This document shows, one piece after another, positions 27,049-36,341 of a stretch of 64,000 nt of DNA (positions are counted from its first letter, which is position 1; each line of letters begins with the position of its first letter). The notes below the pieces were generated by a model. The model searched no databases, was not told the DNA's origin, and saw nothing but the letters and a program-made list of their open reading frames with translations. The translations under genes and the position numbers were made by a program. The stretch lies in NCBI GenBank assembly GCA_963845265.1, contig CAWJRN010000027.1:1-64000 (forward strand), read 5' to 3'. The stretch is from DYRB01 sp963845265. GTDB taxonomy: Bacteria > Pseudomonadota > Gammaproteobacteria > Chromatiales > Chromatiaceae.

Positions 27049-28446
27049 CTAGAGCGCGTCCAGGGCCTCTCGCAACCCCCGCACCGGCAGGATCTCCAGC
27101 CCCTCCACCCCACCCTTGGGGACATTGCCCGCCGGGACGATGGCCCGGCGCAGGCCGTGCTTGGCCGCCTCGCGCAACCGGTCCGGACCATTGGGGACGG
27201 GACGGATCTCGCCGGAGAGCCCGACCTCGCCGAAGACCACCAGATCCAGGTCCAGGGGCCGGTCGCGGAAGCTGGAGAGCACCGCGGAGATGACCGCCAG
27301 GTCGGCGGCGGTTTCATTGATGCGCACGCCCCCGACCACGTTGACGAAGACGTCGCGATCGAACATGCCGATGCCGCCGTGGCGGTGCAGGACGGCCAGC
27401 AACATGGATAGCCGATTGGCGTCCAGACCCAGGGTGACACGCCTGGGATTGGCGAGCGGGCTCTCGTCCACCAGGGCCTGGACCTCCACCAGGAGCGGTC
27501 GGGTGCCCTCCCGGGTGACCATGACCACACTGCCCGGGACCGGCTGATCGTGGCGCGACAGGAAGATCGCCGAGGGGTTCTTCACCTCGCGCAACCCCTT
27601 GTCGGTCATCGCGAAGACGCCCAGCTCGTTGACCGCGCCGAAGCGGTTCTTGATGGCGCGCACCAGGCGGAAGGGCCCACCGGCCTCGCCCTCGAAGTAG
27701 AGCACCGTATCGACCATGTGCTCTAGCACCCTGGGGCCGGCCAGGGCGCCCTCCTTGGTCACATGACCGACCAGAAAGACCGCCGTACCCGCCTGCTTGG
27801 CGTAGCGCACCAACTGGGCGGCGGTCTCGCGCACCTGGGACACGGAACCGGGGGCGGAGGGCAACAACTCCGTGTACAGGGTCTGGATGGAGTCCACCAC
27901 CATGACCCTGGGGGTCTCGACCGCCACCGCGGCCAGCACCTCTTCCACGCAGGTCTCTGCCAGCAGCCGGATGCCGACGCCGCTCAGGCCCAGGCGGCGT
28001 GCCCGCAGGCTGACCTGCTGCGGGGACTCCTCGCCGGTGACATAGAGCACCGGTTCGTCCGCCCCCAAGGCGGCGCAGGCCTGGAGCAACAGGGTGGACT
28101 TGCCGATCCCCGGGTCGCCACCGAGCAAGATGACCGAGCCCGGCACCAAACCACCGCCCAGGACCCGGTCCAGCTCCGCAACCCCGGTGCCGACGCGACT
28201 GACCGCCTCCGGGGCGACCGCGGACAGCTCCTGGATGCGCGCCGCGCCGGCCGCACCCGCGTAGCCGCCACGACGGGGCGCGGCGGCCGGTCGGTCGGCG
28301 ACCTCCGCGACCGTGTTCCAGGCCCCGCAGTCCGGGCACTGGCCGGCCCACTTGGGCAGGCGCGCCCCGCAGGCATTGCAGACATAGGCGACCCGGCCCT
28401 TGGTGGCAGACTTTGCTCCGCCCTTGCCCGCCCCTCCGGGAGCCAT
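27049..28446 (-). CDS. radA: DNA repair protein RadA
   Basis: A 465-residue protein that processes branched recombination intermediates as a RecA-like branch-migration helicase. It has an N-terminal C4 zinc finger (CNACGARLPKWAGQCPDC), Walker A GGDPGIGKSTLLLQ, the RadA-specific KNRFGAVNELGVF and a C-terminal Lon-like domain (LGLDANRLSMLLAVL). The open frame runs on to 29220, antisense-like over alr, but the match starts at ATG 28446, giving the usual length. It follows alr by eight bases and closes the minus-strand block. Confidence 0.95.
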   Translation of the reverse strand: MAPGGAGKGGAKSATKGRVAYVCNACGARLPKWAGQCPDCGAWNTVAEVADRPAAAPRRGGYAGAAGAARIQELSAVAPEAVSRVGTGVAELDRVLGGGLVPGSVILLGGDPGIGKSTLLLQACAALGADEPVLYVTGEESPQQVSLRARRLGLSGVGIRLLAETCVEEVLAAVAVETPRVMVVDSIQTLYTELLPSAPGSVSQVRETAAQLVRYAKQAGTAVFLVGHVTKEGALAGPRVLEHMVDTVLYFEGEAGGPFRLVRAIKNRFGAVNELGVFAMTDKGLREVKNPSAIFLSRHDQPVPGSVVMVTREGTRPLLVEVQALVDESPLANPRRVTLGLDANRLSMLLAVLHRHGGIGMFDRDVFVNVVGGVRINETAADLAVISAVLSSFRDRPLDLDLVVFGEVGLSGEIRPVPNGPDRLREAAKHGLRRAIVPAGNVPKGGVEGLEILPVRGLREALDAL

Positions 28447-28454
28447 GGGCGGGC

Positions 28455-29543
28455 TCACGAGACCCGGTACCGCGGCACCCGCGGGGTGACGCAACAGAAC
28501 AGCTCGTAGGCGATGGTCCCGGACCGGATCGCGATCTCGTCCGCCGGCAGGCCCTGACCCCAGAGGGTCACCGGGTCGCCGGGGCGGGCGTCCGGCAGGG
28601 GCCTGAGGTCGAGGCCGATCATGTCCATGGAGACCCGGCCGACCAGGGGACAGCGGGTCTCGCGCACCAGCACCGGGGTCCCACTCGGGGCATGGCGCGG
28701 GTAGCCGTCGCCGTAGCCCACGGCGGCGATCCCCACTGGCATGTCCTCCGGGCAGTGCCAGGTCCCGCCATAGCCGACGGGGTCGCCGCGCCGCAGCCGT
28801 TGCACGGCGATGAGTTGGGTGGTCAGCGTCATGACGGGCCTGAGGCCCAGCTCCGCGGCCGTGACCCCGGCCAGGGGCGAGGAGCCGTAGAGCATGATGC
28901 CGGGACGTACCCAGTCGGTGCGCGAGGCCGGCACCGCCAGGATGCCCGCGGAGTTGCCGATGGACAGGGGCAGGCCCCGTCCTGCGGCCAAGGCTTGCAG
29001 GCGCCGACACTGATCGTTCGAGAGCGGGTCTTCCGGGGTATCGGCGTTGGCCAGGTGAGTCATGAGGCCGAGCACCCGGGCGCCTGGGCAGGCCGCCAGC
29101 CGGTCGAGGACCCTGGGCACGACACCCGGGTCCAGTCCCAGGCGATGCATGCCGGTGTCGACCTTGAGCCAGAGCCCCAGGGGATGCTGCTGTGCCGATC
29201 CGGCGAGGCCTTCGACCCACGGGATCTGTCCCTCTTGGTGGACCGCCAGTTGTATCCCCTGCCCCGCCGCAACGACCAGCTCGCCCTGCGATGCCGCCCC
29301 CTCCAGGACCAGCAGGGGCCGGTCGATCCCCTCCTCCCGCAGCGCCAGGCCCTCGCCCACCCTCGCCACCGCCAGGCCGTCGGCCTCATGCAGGGCCCGG
29401 GCGGCCGCAAACACGCCGTGACCATAGGCATCCGCCTTGATCACCGCCCAGATGCGCCTCCCCGGTGCACTGCGGCGGGCGACGCCAAGGTTGTGCACCA
29501 GGGCCGCCAAGTCGATGCGGGCACGCGGGCCGATCGCGGTCAC
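28455..29543 (-). CDS. alr: Alanine racemase
   Basis: About 362 residues. The PLP enzyme makes D-alanine for peptidoglycan. RIDLAALVHNL, the Schiff-base Lys in WAVIKADAYGHGV, LKVDTGMHRLG, GIMLYGSSPL and the catalytic Tyr region VGYGDGYPR are all present. The start is uncertain: GTG 29543 places the barrel's first strand correctly but has no clear ribosome-binding site and lies in a short direct repeat (GGGTCGCTGG twice). The frame is open to 29615, inside the 3' end of dnaB. Confidence 0.92.
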   Translation of the reverse strand: MTAIGPRARIDLAALVHNLGVARRSAPGRRIWAVIKADAYGHGVFAAARALHEADGLAVARVGEGLALREEGIDRPLLVLEGAASQGELVVAAGQGIQLAVHQEGQIPWVEGLAGSAQQHPLGLWLKVDTGMHRLGLDPGVVPRVLDRLAACPGARVLGLMTHLANADTPEDPLSNDQCRRLQALAAGRGLPLSIGNSAGILAVPASRTDWVRPGIMLYGSSPLAGVTAAELGLRPVMTLTTQLIAVQRLRRGDPVGYGGTWHCPEDMPVGIAAVGYGDGYPRHAPSGTPVLVRETRCPLVGRVSMDMIGLDLRPLPDARPGDPVTLWGQGLPADEIAIRSGTIAYELFCCVTPRVPRYRVS

Positions 29544-29580
29544 TGGACGTGGGTCGCTGGATGTGGGTCGCTGGGCCGGG

Positions 29581-31032
29581 TCACTGGCCTGGGTCACCGT
29601 AATAGTTGTCCACAAAGTTCTCGAATTTCGTGTACTTGCCGAGGAAGGTCAGGCGGACCGTACCGATAGGGCCGTTACGCTGCTTGGAGATGATGATCTC
29701 CGCCACGCCCTTGTCCTTGCTGTCGTCGTTATAGACCTCGTCGCGATAGATGAAGATGATGAGGTCTGCATCCTGCTCGATGGCACCTGATTCGCGCAGG
29801 TCCGACATGACCGGGCGCTTGTTGGGTCGCTGCTCCAGGCTGCGGTTGAGCTGGGACAGGGCGACCACCGGGATGTCCAGTTCCTTGGCCAATGCCTTGA
29901 GGGAGCGGGAGATGGCGGAGATCTCCGCCACCCGGTTCTCGCGCTGGTCCGGGGCCTGCATGAGCTGGAGATAATCCAGCACGATCAGCGCCAGGTCGCC
30001 GTTCTCGCGCTTGAGGCGCCGCGCCCGGGCGCGCACCTCCGTGGGGCTGAGCGCCGGGGTATCGTCGATGAAGATCTTGGTCTTGGAGAGCATGTTGACC
30101 GCCGAGGTCAGGCGCGGCCATTCGTCGTCTTCGAGCTTGCCCGTGCGCACCCGATGCTGATCGATGCGCCCCAGGGACGACATCATGCGCATGGCCAGGG
30201 AGTCGCCAGGCATCTCCATGCTGAACACCGCCACCGGGCGCTGGGTCTCGATGGCCACATTCTCGGCGATGTTCATGGCGAATGAGGTCTTGCCCATGGA
30301 GGGCCGCCCCGCCACGATGATGAGATCCGAGTTCTGGAAGCCGGAGGTGCGCTCGTCCAGATCGCCGAAACCCGTCGGCAGGCCGGTGATGGACTCATTG
30401 CTGTTGTGCAGCCGGTCGATCCGCTCGACCGCCTTGACCAGCAGGGACTTGATGGGGGCAAAGCCGCCGCCCCGGGTCAACTGCTCGGCGATGGCAAAGA
30501 CCTTGCGCTCGGCCTCGTCGAGCAGCTCCGGGGGCTTGCGATCCTGAGGGTTGTACGCGAGGTCCGCGATGTCCGTGCCCGCCGCGATGAGCTGACGCAG
30601 GACCGAGTGGTAGCGGACGATGCGCGCATAGGCCTCGATGTTCGCCACCGAGGAGGTCCCCTGCACCAGGCCGCCCACATAGGGCAGGCCCCCGGCGTCG
30701 TCGAGCTCGTCGCGTCGCTCCAGGGTCTCGGTCACCGTGACCAGATCGCAGGGCTCGTCGCCCTCTGCCAGGGACTTGACGGCACTAAAGATGGAGCGAT
30801 GCTCGCGCCGATAGAAGTCGCCCTCCTTGACCTGATCGGCGACCCGTTCCCAGGCGGTACCGCCCTGCATCAGGGCCCCGAGGAGGGATTGCTCGGCCTG
30901 GATGCTATGGGGAGGGATGCGCAGGTTGTCCGCTTCGTAGCCGACCCGGGAGGCATCGAAACCAGCGGGATACTCCGGCGCCGGGCCCGGATCGTAGGCG
31001 GCATCGTTGGGAGCGTAAGGCGGCTCGTTCAT
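29581..31032 (-). CDS. dnaB: Replicative DNA helicase DnaB
   Basis: A 483-residue hexameric helicase. The N-terminal DnaB domain begins RIPPHSIQAEQSLLGALM; the RecA-like C-terminal domain has Walker A AGRPSMGKTSFAMNIA, LIVLDYLQLM (Walker B) and SQLNRSLEQRPNKRPVMSDLR. ATG 31032 follows GAGGGGAC, ruling out the longer upstream frame. No intein is present. It lies in the common order rplI-dnaB-alr-radA. Confidence 0.97.
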   Translation of the reverse strand: MNEPPYAPNDAAYDPGPAPEYPAGFDASRVGYEADNLRIPPHSIQAEQSLLGALMQGGTAWERVADQVKEGDFYRREHRSIFSAVKSLAEGDEPCDLVTVTETLERRDELDDAGGLPYVGGLVQGTSSVANIEAYARIVRYHSVLRQLIAAGTDIADLAYNPQDRKPPELLDEAERKVFAIAEQLTRGGGFAPIKSLLVKAVERIDRLHNSNESITGLPTGFGDLDERTSGFQNSDLIIVAGRPSMGKTSFAMNIAENVAIETQRPVAVFSMEMPGDSLAMRMMSSLGRIDQHRVRTGKLEDDEWPRLTSAVNMLSKTKIFIDDTPALSPTEVRARARRLKRENGDLALIVLDYLQLMQAPDQRENRVAEISAISRSLKALAKELDIPVVALSQLNRSLEQRPNKRPVMSDLRESGAIEQDADLIIFIYRDEVYNDDSKDKGVAEIIISKQRNGPIGTVRLTFLGKYTKFENFVDNYYGDPGQ

Positions 31033-31330
31033 GTCCCCTCTGCGAAATTCGGTGCGGTGGGGCAGTCTCGCCGCGGCTGGGCGCGCGACGAGCCGACGGA
31101 GCGAGGCAAACCGCGGCGCCTCGTACGTCTGCCCGAAGCGGGGGATTGTACAGGGGGGCGGCATGGGCACGGCAAGCCTCTGGCGAGGCGATGACCATCA
31201 ACCGCTGATTCAATCGTTCGGATAACAGGACGCCGAGCCCCGCCCGAGTGCGGAGCGAGGCCCTATAGCCCAGCCACCCCGCCCCCAACCGGCAACGGGG
31301 AGGCAAACAGGGCCAGGGGCGGTCAGGTCA

Positions 31331-31780
31331 TCAGACCGCCGGCACGACCTCGACCTTGAGGACACCCTGCACGTCGGCGTGCAGTTGGACGGTCACCTCG
31401 TAGTGGCCGACGGTCCGCAGCGCACCCTCGGGGAGACGCACCTGATGCTTATCGACGGCCACACCCGCCTCCGCAGCGGCGGTGGCAATGTCAGCGGTGC
31501 CGACGGACCCGAACAGGCGCCCCTCGTCGCCGCTCTTACGGGCGATGCTGACCGACAGCTCTTCCAGAGTCAGCTTGTCCTCCTCGGCCTTGGCCAGGAC
31601 GACCTCTGCCTCGCGCTCAAGCTCAGCGCGACGGGCCTCGAAGGCCTCCAGGTTGGCAGGCGTCGCCGCGGCGGCATGGCCGCCCGGGATCAGATAATTG
31701 CGGCCATAACCGGGACGCACCACGACCTTTTCGCCCAAGCCCCCAAGATTCGGGACCTTCTTTAACAGGATGACTTCCAT
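31331..31780 (-). CDS. rplI: 50S ribosomal protein L9
   Basis: A 149-residue protein with the L9 signature GEKVVVRPGYGRNYLIP, the long connecting helix (EARRAELEREAEVVLAKAEED) and the C-terminal rRNA-binding domain (GRLFGSVGTADIA, PEGALRTVGHYEVTVQLH). Length is exact for the family. It sits at the expected place after rpsR and the DUF2232 gene. Confidence 0.97.
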   Translation of the reverse strand: MEVILLKKVPNLGGLGEKVVVRPGYGRNYLIPGGHAAAATPANLEAFEARRAELEREAEVVLAKAEEDKLTLEELSVSIARKSGDEGRLFGSVGTADIATAAAEAGVAVDKHQVRLPEGALRTVGHYEVTVQLHADVQGVLKVEVVPAV

Positions 31781-31822
31781 TGGGTTTCCCCTACTCGATG
31801 AAAAACGAATTGATTGATTTGC

Positions 31823-32746
31823 CTAGCGGGCATCACTGGCCGCTCGTGCCAGCCGTCCCCGGACATCGACCCACAGGTCCGCGAATCCAATCCCCAGCAG
31901 CAGGAGCTCCGCATAGGGTATGACCAACACCAGGGCCACATAGACGCCTACCAGCCAACCGACGCTCGCCCCCAGGGCGTGCCTGACCCCATGCGCCACC
32001 GCCAGCCCCTGGGCGAACAATAGGGGCACCAACAGGATCAGGCCCTCGTAGGCGCCCACCGCGTCCGGCTGCAACAACCGCAGCCCCACCATGGCCAGGG
32101 CGAAATATCCCAGTGCCCGAGGTAGGCGCAGGGCGCGAAACTCCTCCCCGAATCCACCCGGGTTGTAGAGCACCGCCTGCCACCAACGACCCAGCAACAG
32201 GCTCAACAGAAACTGCCCGTAAAGGCTCGCGGCGAAGGCCCCGGTCATCCAACGGGCAAGTCCCGCAATCAGGTCCCGACTGGCGGGCTCGTCCATCAGG
32301 CCGCCCTCGACCAGGGCCAGGCGCGCCGGCTCCATGAAGCCGACCCAGACAGCAGCAGGATCGTCCGTCGCCAGATGGATCCCGGCCAGGATCAGCAACC
32401 CCAGCAGGGCCGTCACCAGGACCGTTATATTCAAACTGCGAGTGGCCCGCAGTACCAGAGCCAAAGACCAGATCGGCCCCCACAACACGGCAAGAAAGCC
32501 CAAGGCCGGCCAGGGCGTACCCAGGGCAATCCAGACCAGGGCCGCACTCCCCAGCCCCGCACCACCGACCACCACCAGCCCCGCCCTGGGACCCTGCCGT
32601 AGGGTCACCAGGGCCACGATGGCCGAGCTGACCACCGCGACCAGGGGGAGCAGCAGTGACAATACAGCAGTCCCAGCCGCCACCAAGGCGGCTTGGGAGG
32701 GGCCGCGCATGGCGAACCCGGCGAGTGAGCGCATGGCGCTTGGCAA
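31823..32746 (-). CDS. DUF2232-type membrane protein
   Basis: About 307 residues, with seven to eight hydrophobic segments spread evenly. It lies between rpsR and rplI, where many gammaproteobacteria have a DUF2232/YybS-like membrane protein of unknown role. Segments such as LWGPIWSLALVLRATRSLN and GLRLLQPDAVGAYEGL have no catalytic signature. Starts at 32746, 32734 or 32710 are all possible. No priB gene is seen between rpsF and rpsR. Confidence 0.75.
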   Translation of the reverse strand: MPSAMRSLAGFAMRGPSQAALVAAGTAVLSLLLPLVAVVSSAIVALVTLRQGPRAGLVVVGGAGLGSAALVWIALGTPWPALGFLAVLWGPIWSLALVLRATRSLNITVLVTALLGLLILAGIHLATDDPAAVWVGFMEPARLALVEGGLMDEPASRDLIAGLARWMTGAFAASLYGQFLLSLLLGRWWQAVLYNPGGFGEEFRALRLPRALGYFALAMVGLRLLQPDAVGAYEGLILLVPLLFAQGLAVAHGVRHALGASVGWLVGVYVALVLVIPYAELLLLGIGFADLWVDVRGRLARAASDAR

Positions 32747-32818
32747 CCGTCCGATCAGCCCGTTCCCAGGGCAGCCCCAGCAACCGCCGGGGCAACCCAG
32801 GAACGCGACCGATGACCG

Positions 32819-33043
32819 TTAGTGGCCGTCGGTGTAAGGCAGCAGGGCGAGGAAGCGGGCGCGCTTGATGGCGTCGGCCAACTGCCGCTGATACCTGGCC
32901 GAGGTGCCGGTGATACGCGACGGGACGATCTTGCCCGACTCGCTGACATAGGACTTGAGCAAGTTGAGATCTTTGTAGTCGATCTCAGTAATGCCCTCTG
33001 CGGAGAAGCGGCAAAAGCGCTTACGACGGAAGAAGCGTGACAT
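32819..33043 (-). CDS. rpsR: 30S ribosomal protein S18
   Basis: A 74-residue protein, MSRFFRRKRFCRFSAEG then IDYKDLNLLKSYVSESGKI and PSRITGTSARYQRQLADAIKR, the standard S18. It keeps one Cys near the N-terminus. It follows rpsF by 63 bases. Confidence 0.97.
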   Translation of the reverse strand: MSRFFRRKRFCRFSAEGITEIDYKDLNLLKSYVSESGKIVPSRITGTSARYQRQLADAIKRARFLALLPYTDGH

Positions 33044-33106
33044 GAGAGGTCTCCGAAACTGAAATTGAGTGGTACGTGCCAGGGCCGAACCGGTTAAGGA
33101 CGAACC

Positions 33107-33538
33107 TTAGTCGTCGTCGCGATCACGGCGGCGGGGACGCTCGTCCCGGTCCTCACGGTCATCCCGGTCACGACGGCGCGGACGCTCTTCGCTGTCGCCC
33201 CCACCCAACTCCACCTCGTCGCCGCCCTTGAGCAGCGGGGAAGGCTCTGTGACGGCCGCATCGCGGCGGGTGATGAGGTTGCGCAGCACCGCGTCGTTGT
33301 AGCGGAAGGCACTCTCCAGCTCATCCAGGGCCTCAGTGTCGCACTCGATGTTCATGAGCACGTAGTGAGCCTTGTGGACCTTGTTGATGGGATAGGCGAG
33401 TTGACGCCGGCCCCAATCTTCGAAGCGATGGATAACCCCACCGCGCTTCTCCAGGTTGCTGCGATAGCGCTCGACCATCGCCGGGACCTGCTCGCTCTGG
33501 CTCGGGTGAACCAGGAAAACTACTTCATAGTGACGCAT
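33107..33538 (-). CDS. rpsF: 30S ribosomal protein S6 with charged tail
   Basis: A 143-residue protein. The body (MRHYEVVFLVHPSQSEQVP, WGRRQLAYPINKVHKAHYVL) is standard S6. From about residue 116 it has an unusual Arg/Asp-rich low-complexity tail (RRRDRDDREDRDERP and repeats). E. coli S6 carries an acidic tail that RimK extends with glutamate, but this one is mixed-charge. ATG 33538 gives the family start; the frame upstream to 33805 is not S6-like. First gene of the ribosomal block. Confidence 0.94.
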   Translation of the reverse strand: MRHYEVVFLVHPSQSEQVPAMVERYRSNLEKRGGVIHRFEDWGRRQLAYPINKVHKAHYVLMNIECDTEALDELESAFRYNDAVLRNLITRRDAAVTEPSPLLKGGDEVELGGGDSEERPRRRDRDDREDRDERPRRRDRDDD

Positions 33539-33773
33539 GAATGCCCCTTTCGGATTAAACAGCCTCCCGCGCGGCACAATCCGGAACGGTGAGGCAAGGA
33601 GGACTATCCCCAGAATCGGGGAACCGCGCATTATACGCATGAAGCAGGCGAGGTCAAAAGCGGCTGCGGGGACTGGGAAAAACGGGGAATCGGTGCAAGC
33701 ACCGCCGTAACGGGGCCTCGCCCCTGTGTCCGCCAGCCCCTCACCAGGGCGGTCGGGTCTGCGGGATTCGGCC

Positions 33774-35510
33774 TCAGAGCCTGTAGGCCTCATCAATATC
33801 CTCACGAGTCAGGACCCCATAGATGCGCGGTATCCCCGGTGCCGCGGGTCGGGTCACATAAAGCGCCTCCGCTCCGCTCGCCGACATACGCTCCACCGCC
33901 TCTTGCAGGGTCGCCTCCGGGTGCAGCGCCGCACAACGTCGCCGGTCGCCAGGGATCTCCAGCAGATCCAGACCGGATCCGGTCGAGACCCCCTCCAACG
34001 CCGAGGCCAGATCCCGAGCGGCGAGTAGGGCGACCGGCTCCAGATCCTCTCTCACCAAGACCCAGCGTGGGTGCCCGACCAGGGCACCGCGGATCTCGTC
34101 CGCCTGGGCCGCCCGTGGCAGCATGACAAACCCCTGCTGCATCACTGCACGCACGCCGATGCGTCGCCGCGACTGCACCACCGGGTCCTGACGGACATCG
34201 ACGCCCCGGGCCCCGGCTAGGGCCAGGACCGCCGACTCGGTACGGTAGAGCTGGCGGGTGACCAGTTGCGCCGTGACCAGGGCGAACAAGGCCGGCATGA
34301 TGACATGTGGGTTCGCCGTCAGCTCCAGCACCGCGGCGAGAGCCGCCAGCGGCGCCTGCAGGGTCGCCGCCATCATGGCCCCCATGCCAAGCAGGGCGTA
34401 AAGACCCACAGCGGATGCATCCCCCAGCCCTAGCTGGGCCGCCGCCATCGCCGTGGCCGCCCCCGCCGTGGCCCCGATGACCAGGGTCGGACCGATGAGC
34501 CCACCGGGTAGGCCGAGCCCCAACGCCGCCGCGGTCGCAAAGACCTTGGCCAAGGCGATGATCGCCAGGGTCAACATCACCCCCTCCCCGCGCAGGGCCA
34601 GATCGACGGTGTCGTAACCCACCCCCATGACCTCCGGGACCGCGAGCGCGGCCAGGCCTGCCACCAGCCCCCCAAGTGCCATCCTGGGTCCCACTGCCAG
34701 TCCAGGCAACAGAGCGCCGACCCGCAGCAGGGAGTGCGTAAAAATCGCCGCCAGGGTCCCGGCCACCAGCCCGGTGAGCAACACCAGGGGCAGCCCCGCG
34801 AGGGAGTCGAAGTGCACCGCCGGGACCGATAGGACCGGTTCAGCGCCGAACACGGCCCGGGACAGCGCCGCAGCGCTCGCCGCGGCCAGGATCACCGGGG
34901 TGAAGCCGCTGATGGTGTACTCCATCATCACCACCTCCATGGCGAAGATAACCCCCGCCAGGGGCGTATTGAACGAGGCCGCGATAGAGGCGGCGACGCC
35001 GCAACCCACCAGGGTCCGGACCACGTTATTGGGCAGGCCCAGGCCGACCCCTAGGAGGCTACCGGAGGCTGCACCCAGGTGCACCCCGGGACCCTCGCGT
35101 CCCACGGAATGCCCGGCCACGATAGAGATCGAGGCCCCAACGAACTGCATGACCGCGTTGCGCAGGGGTAGATGGGCCTGGTGATGGGCAAGTCGGTCGA
35201 GGACATGCACGATCCCCACCCCTCGCGCCTTGGGTGCGGCCAGGTGCATCAGGCCACCGACCAGGATACCCCCGGCGACACAGAGGCCGAGCCGCCACCA
35301 GGGCGACAGGGCCTCGTAGCCCTCGGTCCCGGCGCCGGACAGCAGGCCCGACTGGGCGGTCTCGATCCCGAATCGGAAGGCGACCAGGACAGCGCCGGCG
35401 ACCAACCCGCAGAGCAACCCGAGCATGGCCAGGAGCAGACCGCCATCCGGCCCGGACAGGCGCACACGTAGGTGATCGAGCAGGCGACGAAGGCGTGTAG
35501 ACCAAGACAT
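33774..35510 (-). CDS. ClC-family chloride channel or transporter with CBS domains
   Basis: A 578-residue protein with about ten hydrophobic helices (residues 20-430) followed by a CBS pair. The ClC motif GREGPGVHLGAA keeps the gating glutamate, and GLPGGLIGPTLVIG is the third anion-binding motif. The first motif (GSGIP in classical ClCs) is replaced by ARGVGI. The C-terminal CBS region ends IYGVLTREDIDEAYRL, likely a cytoplasmic regulatory module. Whether it is a channel or a chloride/proton antiporter is not decided by sequence reading. Confidence 0.88.
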   Translation of the reverse strand: MSWSTRLRRLLDHLRVRLSGPDGGLLLAMLGLLCGLVAGAVLVAFRFGIETAQSGLLSGAGTEGYEALSPWWRLGLCVAGGILVGGLMHLAAPKARGVGIVHVLDRLAHHQAHLPLRNAVMQFVGASISIVAGHSVGREGPGVHLGAASGSLLGVGLGLPNNVVRTLVGCGVAASIAASFNTPLAGVIFAMEVVMMEYTISGFTPVILAAASAAALSRAVFGAEPVLSVPAVHFDSLAGLPLVLLTGLVAGTLAAIFTHSLLRVGALLPGLAVGPRMALGGLVAGLAALAVPEVMGVGYDTVDLALRGEGVMLTLAIIALAKVFATAAALGLGLPGGLIGPTLVIGATAGAATAMAAAQLGLGDASAVGLYALLGMGAMMAATLQAPLAALAAVLELTANPHVIMPALFALVTAQLVTRQLYRTESAVLALAGARGVDVRQDPVVQSRRRIGVRAVMQQGFVMLPRAAQADEIRGALVGHPRWVLVREDLEPVALLAARDLASALEGVSTGSGLDLLEIPGDRRRCAALHPEATLQEAVERMSASGAEALYVTRPAAPGIPRIYGVLTREDIDEAYRL

Positions 35511-35805
35511 CAGGGCATTCTACGACCTGGCGGCGGATCCGGCAGACTTGCAGTCCCATTGGGGGAAGCATAGACCCCGCCCTCCACACCCCCCGGGCAG
35601 CAGAGCCCCGATGGGCCGCGGTCAGAACCCGATGAACCTGAAGAAGAGCAGTTCAGCCGCAGATGAACGCAAATAGACGCACATCAACAAGGGCTTGGTG
35701 TCGGCGGCTGACTCACCCAGCGAGTGTCGTCCCAGCAGACGCAGAGACCTCGGCTTTCCCGGGCTTTACTGCACTCAAGCGCCTTGTGGCCAGAACGATT
35801 ACACC

Positions 35806-35834
35806 TTGGAAGCTGTTCTTTTGTACAGTATCAT
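35806..35834 (+). promoter_or_regulatory. Sigma-70 promoter with embedded LexA (SOS) box
   Basis: A -35 TTGGAA at 35806-35811 and a -10 TATCAT at 35829-35834 are 17 bases apart. The spacer holds CTGT-N8-ACAG (35813-35828), the exact LexA consensus of gammaproteobacteria. The site lies about 70 bases before yebG, itself a known LexA-regulon gene in E. coli, so repression by LexA and induction by DNA damage are very likely. Confidence 0.85.
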
Positions 35835-35901
35835 CGCCTGTCGAGCCCGAGTGACGCTTTCCGCCGGCTCGCGCCAAACAGCACAACTGGAGCACCGTAT
35901 C

Positions 35902-36219
35902 GTGATCGAGATCGAATACATCGTCAAAGACCGCAAGGGGACAGAGAGATTGCGCACCACCGACAAGAAGGCCGCCGACGCCTACGACAAGGCCCTGGAG
36001 AACGCCGAGCGCCTGGCCGATCTGCTGCGCCATGACGGGATCCTGCCGAACCTACCGGAGCACGACCTCGAAGAGCTCACCATCTACCTGGCGCAGAATG
36101 CCCGCAACGTCGAGCGCATCCTCAAGGGCAAGGAGGCAGAGTACGGCAACGAGGCAGCGGACAGCGACCCCGACGTCGCACCGGCGGACAACGTCGCCCG
36201 CCTCAAGTCCGCGGGCTGA
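35902..36219 (+). CDS. yebG: YebG-family SOS protein
   Basis: A 105-residue protein: VIEIEYIVKDRKGTERL, KKAADAYDKALENAERLADLL and ELTIYLAQNARNVERILKG follow the E. coli YebG pattern throughout. YebG is a DNA-damage-inducible protein of unclear biochemical role. GTG 35902, with GGAG nine bases upstream, gives the family N-terminus; the longer frame crosses the promoter and is not used. A perfect LexA box lies upstream. The jet operon starts 122 bases after its stop, and I see no strong terminator between. Confidence 0.88.
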   Translation: MIEIEYIVKDRKGTERLRTTDKKAADAYDKALENAERLADLLRHDGILPNLPEHDLEELTIYLAQNARNVERILKGKEAEYGNEAADSDPDVAPADNVARLKSAG

Positions 36220-36341
36220 ACGGCGCTACCGCCTCGGATAGACTGCCGGCCTTCGAAACTGCAAACGCAGTTCGACGCCACGGGAGCGGCCGATGGACAC
36301 CACTGTGATCGCTCGGCCCGCCGACCCTCACGCCTAGCACC

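Noticed and set aside
28447..29220. Extended N-terminus for RadA
   Set aside because: The extra frame runs over alr in another phase and lacks RadA similarity; the zinc finger is next to ATG 28446.
35645..35700. CAGCCGCAGATGAACGCAAA sequence as a regulatory site
   Set aside because: It matches a dispersed intergenic repeat type seen also at 45954-46140, not a specific operator.
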